A DNA stretch of 64,000 nucleotides from Gordionus sp. m RMFG-2023 (lineage: Eukaryota > Nematomorpha > Gordioida > Chordodea > Parachordodidae). Location: NCBI RefSeq assembly GCF_954871325.1, contig NC_088775.1, positions 41,703,561 through 41,767,560 on the forward strand, given 5' to 3'. Shown in pieces: positions 38,001 to 47,000 of the stretch. Numbering within the stretch: the first letter of the stretch is position 1; every line of letters begins with the position of its first letter. A program made the translations under genes and the position numbers. The notes under the pieces are model-generated. The model had not been told where the DNA came from, searched no databases, and saw only the letters and a list, made by a program, of their open reading frames with translations.

Positions 38001-41000
38001 GTCAAAAAGTTTGATTTGGGTTGATTTTTAAAAATGGTCCTATTGAGATTTTAGCCAAAATAATATCATGTACGCCTTGAGATTTGGCAAAAAGATGTCA
38101 GAAGATTTCTGCCATCTATGAAAAAATCTCCAGGCTTATATAATATTATTTTATCTAAAATCATAATCGGGCCATTTTTTAAAATCTACCCAAATCGGGC
38201 TTTTAACAACACTACTAAATCTTATATATATAGGGATAATTTACAACATTATATGTTTTGATAAAAACACATAAAGGATCATTAAGGTTCGGCATCATAC
38301 ATCATTACAGTTGGAAATATATTGAATTTCCCGCCTAAGCATTACAATTTTGGTGCAATATTACAATATGATTTACTAGTTACTAATGTAACTGCTATAT
38401 TTTGGTGCAATAATTTAACTAATAAATAACATTTTAGTAATTTGTAGTTGGATAAAGATTTCAATATTATCAAAAATTTATAGGAAAATAGTCAAGACAG
38501 AACTTTAGAAAAAAAGTAAAATGCCCCTTCCAATTTTTTTATAATAGTATTTCAGCATATTATTTTTTACCATGAAATAAACCACAGACCTTCTGGTCCG
38601 GCCCTAAGCCCGACCCGAGGGCCGTGCCAATTTTTTTAAAAATAATATCGGGGCAGGTCCGTATATTTTAAAACCAAATATTTGAAATTGCCATTATTAG
38701 CTATCACAATCAAAAATAAATAAAATACATTTTAAAAAAATCTGGGCCGGGTCTGAAAATTTTTTTTTAAAAAAAGCCGGGCCGGGCCGAAAATAATTTT
38801 TGAAAAAAAAATCCAGACTAGGCCGAAAAATTTTTTTAAAAAAAAATCAGGGCCGGGCCGTACAAATGATACCTCTGCAGGTCTCTGAAATAAACATTAT
38901 AAAATAATTTATAAATAAAATGGTAGTATATTATTGTAACTGCACATTTTATATTCAAAAATGAACCCTTCCCTATTATAATTGGTTCTTAAAAAAGAAT
39001 ATCCAATAGAAATAAGTGAATATCATTATATGAGTTATACTAGCCATGTAAGTGTTTCAATAAAAATAAAAAATATTCAAATTATTTTCATAACCAAAGC
39101 ATGCATTAAAAATGGTTACGCATATTAGTATACAAATCAAGATAATTTTGAATACTGCATACTATCTTGTAAAATTAAATCGCCCATGTGTGCATTTTGA
39201 ATCGGAAAAGCGCAGCGATTTAGATATATGATATATTTTGCATTCTAGATATTCTGCCTTGTCAAGAATATATTGCCAAGTAAATGCAAATAAAAATTGT
39301 AAATAATTTTACAAGTTAAAATCGAAAATTACTATCCTGATAGAGTTTACTATGTTGTCAAATAAACCCCTTGGTTAATTATGTAAAATCGGTATTGGTG
39401 TCCTCTTAGGATGATCCTATTTTTTAATTTCTAGATCTAAATGAACTGGAATCGAAAGATGCGGAGTAGATAGTTAATAACTTGCTGGATATTCTTAAAT
39501 CCGCTGCGTTTTTTCAAATTTTTTGCAAAAAATTGGATTTCTTTTGCTAGCGAAGATGCCAATGTCATGCATGACTAGCAGGAAATCTGGAGTATCAACG
39601 CCTATGCCACTATATCTAGACGTGTGCGCCGGCCGTACGCTCTTTAAGAAAATCACGCCAAATCGGCGGCGGCCGGCACAGAAATTTCTTTCATATTTTA
39701 TACAATTTTTAATAATTGGTCAACATCACAGTTGTAATTTTTTAATGTCAATCAGGATTTTGATGAATTTTTATTTTCTACTATTTTAAAATCATAATTA
39801 TATTGACGTCATTATAGAATTCAATCAATCAAAAATCTAAAATTTACCATAATTTTACATTTTTTTAATATGGATGCATCTATATTTAATAAATATATAA
39901 ATAATTTTAGTATCCTAACTCTGGATAAAAAAAATCCATAATCTGGAAAATTTTTGGTTACTTACACTTAAAAAGAGATAATAAAACAATTTCCATAAAT
40001 TCTGACAAATTTTACAGCAATTGTTGCTTAGAAAAGGTTATTGTAGACGATGATGATTCAAATAAGCCATTTTCACAGTATATTTTTTAAAATATTATTT
40101 TCTCATATATAGGCAAATCTTTATTAGATTAAAATGTATTTTTTGTAAAATATAATATAGCTATAAAATTCAAAACTTTTCAATAAACATTAGCAGAGGA
40201 AATTTGTTAAAACACTTGACTTCTGAACGTAATATTAAACATTTAGAAGTGTAATTGAAACACATTTAATAGTAAATGATAGTGATAGTACTGAAATCAT
40301 TTCACTTAAGGAAAATATGCTAAAAAAAAACTTGCGTTGCGATTTCAGGTAATCTGCAAGTAATAATATTCTTTTATTTTTTTATTTAAAGTTATCTAGG
40401 TATTGGCTTCTCTTTTAGATCCAAGATTTCAAAAATTGACAATTGTGTCAAAGTATTTAATAGGGCAAAATTACTCAGCTTCAGAATTTATAATAAAACA
40501 TCTTAAACTTATAGAGAATGATGATAATCAGGTAGTAAAATATAGCTAATGAGGATCAAGAAGAATTATTAAATTCAAGTTATTTGACAAAATTGGCAAA
40601 TAAACATTCAAGAAATATAAATTATGATTCCAAGTTAGTGACTTGGAACAAGAATGCCACAGTTTTCTTGGAAAACGACATTCACAAGATATGGAAGTTC
40701 TAAATTTTTGGAAAGAAAAGAAGAGTGAACTTCCCAATCTTTCCAGACTCGCCAAATAATTCTTTGCAATCCGGCGACTAGCAGACCTAGTGAAAGCGTT
40801 TTCTCTACCGCTGGATTGACGTTAAATTCAAGGAGATCATCATTATATCCCGAAAATTTAAATAAAATAATTTTTATACATGATAATAATAAAATTACGA
40901 AATCGATTTTGGATTTATAATGAGTTTTCTATTAAATAAAAATATGCCAAGATATCTGTAGAGTAGTGTATATTTGTTTTTTTAAAAAAAATTATTAAGC

Positions 41001-44000
41001 AATTAAATAAATTTATGTTATAAAAATTTATAACTGCGCCGATTTTGTTGACGGCGGCTAAAAATCGGCGGGCCGCCGGCGTCGATTAGATTTTTGAAAA
41101 TTACGCCGGCGATAGTTTCGTAGGCGCACAGGTCTAACTATATCCAACGATCATACCATGGCATTGCTTAAATCATCGTTTAGAATTAGCGGTGTCCGAT
41201 GCAATAAAAGGTGTTACATACTTTAAAATTATTGACACAATATATAGTTTATATAGCCAGTCTAATAAAAATCAAAAGGCGTTGAATAAAATAGCGTAAA
41301 TGGGCATTTGTTGAAAAAATGTATTTGAAGTAGGATGGGTGCCCAGCAGTCTTTGCACTGTTAAGCTAGTTTGGAATAACTATGAGGCTCTTTATACGCA
41401 TTTCAAAGATTCAGTAAATTTTAACAACATTGCAAAAGTGATGAATTTTTATCAGATCTTGCCTTGATGTATGATGTTTTATTTAAATTATTCAATCTGT
41501 CTTTAAGGCTTCAGACAAGAAGCTTACATAACTCGGCCCGCCTGCACATTTTCGAAAAATTTTTCACGGTGGGCGGGCGTGGGCGAATTTTACATTTTAA
41601 GTCAGAGGCATGCAAACGATAACCAATCAAGGAAATGTACAGTTTATATTATTAAAAATAGTGAAAATAATTCGCTTCACGTATTTTGATCTATTTTAAT
41701 TTATATATTATAATATAATTATTTTTATATAATTATGAAATTTAAAAAATTATATCATTTTTTATGCAATATATTTCAATTTTTATATAAGGGTAATTCC
41801 ATGACAAATCTACCAGCGATTCGGCCGACCATCTCAAAAATGAATGAAACTTGGCATGTTAGTTATTTATGTTGTAGTTAATAAAATCAAAATTTTAGAG
41901 TGCTAGCTCAACCAGATACAAAGATAATACGCCTTCAAAGTCGAAAATCGCGAAGTATGTGATTTCATTAAATCTTATTATTTTAAAAAATACTTAAGAT
42001 AGAGTTACAATTTATATATCATTTTATAGCCCTTAAAATTTTACGTTGGAAAATATTTAAAAAAAATTTAAAAAAATTAAGTGTTTTCTTATTTCCGGTA
42101 AAAAAAAATTAATATTGTTAGGAAGGGATGTTTTTTATATGTTGATATTCACTAAAAATGTTTATTACTTTTATATTAAACGATTTAATAAAAAATCTCG
42201 ATAGCCATTTTTGTTTTTAAATTTTATTTGAATTTCATTATTTTTATAAATAAAAAAATACAATATAGATGGCGTTATATTAACATTTTTAAAATATATA
42301 ATTTTTAATAAAAATATGAATAGTAGTGTGATTAAAATTAAAAAATCAATTGAGTATAACCAAGAATGATGTCCTGGGGCGATATGTAAGCAGACAGCCC
42401 ATACAGATATGATTTTATTAAGACGCTATATTATAAAATAAACATAATTTAAAATTTTATACACAAACAATATAAAAATAAATATACCTCTTGTTTTAAT
42501 CTTATTCCCATTTTGTGCTTATTAATAGAATTTCTTGACGACAATTTCTAGGTACCAGTGTTGTTAAAATAGTGTGCTACTTTTAGAAAATAGCATTAGC
42601 AGTAGCTCGCTACTGCGCTACTTTCAATTTTATATAATAAATACATCTAAAAATTATTAAAATATAATTTTTATTAAATCTAAAATTATAATCCTTTTAT
42701 TTTATTTAATTTTGAAATTTAAATTTATATTTAAAAATATACATTATAAATCTAGTTAGCATTATAAATTTAGTTATTAAAAATGTGTGAGATAATTGAA
42801 GATAGCAAAATTTCTTTGGAAAATGAGAAAAATATAAATTATCCTTTCCCAAAATTCAAAAAATACTTTAATCTTGAAGAAAAAATTACTACTGGATATC
42901 GGTTTCAATGCAAGATGTGTCGCAAAATTCAAATCATACAAGCAGCTTTAATTTGGAAAAACATTTAAAGGTAATATATTAAATAAATTTAATATCAATG
43001 TGTAGGCTAATCCTTATTTTTTAAAAAAAATTTAAAACAAAGACCAATTATTTTTTTTATATATTCATAAATTTTATCTAAATTATTTATAACATTTTAA
43101 AATAGTTATTTCAATCATTTTTATGTACTTATCTCCTACATAATTTTTATTTTAAGTATTACTGTTATAATTTTAGACTGTTCACACCTTTATAAAGAGA
43201 TTGAAAAATATCTCAAAAGTTTTGGGGTAATGGAAGAAGATACATCCACTGCCAAATCAAATTTAATTCAAACAAAAATAAGCAATTTGGATTCATCAAC
43301 ACCAGATGTATCTCAAAAATTGGCTGGTAAAGTCATAATGAACTTTATAACAGATACTGTTCAACCATTATCCTTGGTGGATAATAGTTCTTTTATAAAG
43401 ATGATAAACACTTTTTCTCCAGTACCAAGATATTTTGCCGGCAAACATTGATGGCAAGAATTTTGGATATCTTTAAAGAAATGAAAGAATCTTAAATCTA
43501 TCAGATGTCTCCTACATCTGTATAACAGCAGATTGCTGGACGCACAATAGAAGGTAAAAATGTTTATTTTCTAATTTATAATATGATATTCATATTTTTA
43601 GAGCTTATTTAAGAGTGACCGCACATTAGATTGATCCAAAAAATCTAAAACGAAAATCTGCAGCATTAGCTCTAAAAAGAATAATTGGCTGTCAGACTTA
43701 AGACATACTAGCAAATATTATTTCAGAAATCCATATGTCTTACACAAATCAGAACAAGATTTGTAAGATTACAGAAAATGGGTCTAATTTCCTGAAGGCC
43801 AATTATCTCAAACTCCATTATTTCATCATCCTCTTCCTTTAATTGTTCTCATCTTCAATATTATTGTTATGAATATTACAAGTATTTAAAAAAATTAGGA
43901 CGTTATTTATTGACACCAAACACTACATGGAATAGTGTTTACAATGCTATGAAACTAGCATTGTTTCTAGATGAGAAAAAAATGGAAATGAATTTATATT

Positions 44001-47000
44001 GGAACAAATAGGAATACAGTATTTTGATATGGAGGAACATACTTTTATTAAAGAATATACAGAAGTATTTTTAATTAATAAATAATTTTATATTTAACCA
44101 TTTTAATTTTTTAGGTTATGCAATATGTTGCTGCCTCATTTAAAATCTTGGAAGGGCAAGATAATATGATCATGGGATATTATGTTCCCAAACTGAGTAA
44201 TTAATTACCAAGCTCAAACGAATCAATAATCTGGAATTTTGCCAACCCTGATAGAGTTTATGAAAGGCATTGAGAAAAGGTCAAAACTTTATTTTTATTT
44301 TCTATTATATAATTATATAAAATAAATGATTTATTGCTTGATTAGCCATAATTTAAATTGGCTTAATTTTCAACATATCTATATATTAATATATAGTATT
44401 AATATAAAATTCAAAATTAATATATTATTAATTACCTTGTGCATAATAATTATATTTTTAAAATCTTTATTTACCATAATTTAATGCTATTTTAATATTT
44501 TTTTTATATGAATCTAAATCTCAGATAAATTTAAATTTTGAAAATTAAAAAGGTATTCTTCCTTTTTTATAATAAATACAATCGATTTATATAAATTAGA
44601 TTTCCAGATCTGTATGATGATGATAATGTAATAGCTGCTATCGTTCATCCTAGTTTCCAGTTAAATTGGCCATACTTAATTTGACTGAATCTAAAGAGCA
44701 ACTTGATAGACTGATGGTAACGTTAAAAAATGTCATGCCTAACCACAATACTAATACTATAGCAAGATCGAAACCGTGGCCTTCCATAGACGATTTTTTT
44801 GAAATAAATAATAATATTATTGAACCTCTAGATGCCTTTTTTTTAATCTAAAAATACTCATTTTAATATTTTTGATGATTTGTTTCATATAAAAAGTGTG
44901 TTTATTAAATTTAATACTGCGTTGCTCTCAAGAGCTAGTGCCGAACATGACAAAGCTTATATTTTCTGATCTTCGCTCTAGATTTGGGGGTGACAGTACC
45001 GAAATGTTATTATTATTAAAGTGCAATAATAATTAAATTATAAATATATATATGTAACAAATTATAGTCATGTTTTTATACCAATATTTTATTTGTGGAA
45101 ATAAAGTTACGTAAAAAATATTTTAAAATAAAATCAAAATAGCGTAAAAAGTAGCTAATAGCGCGCTACTCATTTGAAAACGATAGTGGCAGCGATAGCG
45201 CGCTACTTTTAAAAGTAGCGTTTAACAACACTGGTAGTTATGTCCTGTCGCTGTAATAGGATCTACTATTGTTATTATGTGATTAATGGGTAACCATATC
45301 TTCTCCACAATTGTGGGAAAAAGAAGGATGGTGATGGTCTATAGGGATGTAAAAAGGAAATATATATCTCCTCAGTATTTTTAGTACTATGGCTAACCAC
45401 CAAAAATCGTCATAAACACATGTTAGAATCCTTTAATATCGGCAAAAGACAAGTTGCAAAAGACAAATTATCGGCATTTGAGATATTGTTAATTTGAAAG
45501 TCCTCTGCATATGAATATATTTTTGATTTAAGTTTACTTAAACTCAAAGGAAATACAGCATGTATTTCCCGAGTTCCTGGAATGGGACGAGCTAAATTGA
45601 ATCTATCTTGTAGTTTAATCTCTTGTAAATTGTATTGCTCGTTGGTTATATATGTAAAATTTACTGATGGCATGTTTTATTTTGCAAATTGATATAAATC
45701 AACGTTAAATTGTGCCCAGAACTGATGCGCTGAAGGCTTAAACGTGCTGCTAATCTTTTTAATGTTCCGCCAAGGCCGTCACATTGATCTTTTCCATGGG
45801 ATGAAGCTGAAAAATGCCATTCAGCTGCTACACTTCTGATTCATGATAACACAGATTTATAAAAAAAATTGTTTTTATATTGTGCAGCTGATCCGTCAGA
45901 GCAGTAATATATTTTGTTTGGCTTTTTGCTGAATTGATTGGTCAAAAATTTTATCATTTTAGTCTGGTATAAATGTACTGCAATAACATTATATTGAAGT
46001 GACTCTGATATTACCATATTATTAAGGTTTTCTAAATTGACATAATTATTATATGCTATCATAGGATGGATAGTGGCTTAATTATTATTCCAGTGGAATC
46101 CTTAAACAGTGTCTTGGATTGTAAATGCATAATTTTTAGAGAAATCACAAATTATCATAAATTCATTTGGTTGTTAAAAATGTTTAAGTTTTGAAATATA
46201 TGATGATTGATTGGTAGCGATGATAGGAATAAAAAAATAAAATAAGCCGATAAAATCGTTATTTTTTTATAATAACGATAGTAGATCCACAACAATGAAA
46301 GGATATATCTACAAATTATGGCCTTAGGAATTTCTATTAATAAGCGGAAAATTATAATAGTTTGAATATAAAATTTTAAAATATGTTTATTTTACAATAT
46401 AGTGTCAATAAAATAATATCTGTATAGGCTGCCTGCTTACATATCGCCCCAGGACATCATTCTTGGTTATACTCAATTAATTTTTTAATTTTAATCACAA
46501 TACTATTCATATTCATATTTTTATTAAAAATTATATATTATAAAAAAAATTTAATACAACGCCATCTATATTACAATTTTTTATTTATACAAATAATAAA
46601 ATTCAAATAAAATTAAAAAAACAAAAATGGCTATCGAGATTTTTTATTAAATCGTTTAATGTAAAGATATCAACACTAGGATCTGCATCGGGCCTAATTT
46701 TTCAAGCGCGGCCCGGCCCGAAATTTTTTTAAAAAAAGTTCCTTACCAGAATTCGAAATTTTTTTTAAAAATATTTACTGACCCAGCCTGGCCAGAATTT
46801 ATTTAAATATAGAAATTAATTTTTATAATTACTCAAGACATGTTATATGACGTTTAGTTTCAATAAATAAAAACAAATATTTTTATTTTACATAAAAAAT
46901 TCAATATAAAATTGATAAATTTAGATATATTTTATAAAATTTTCAAATTTTGACCCGGCCCGAGTTTTTTTTTTAATATTAGGCCGTGCCTGACCCAGCC

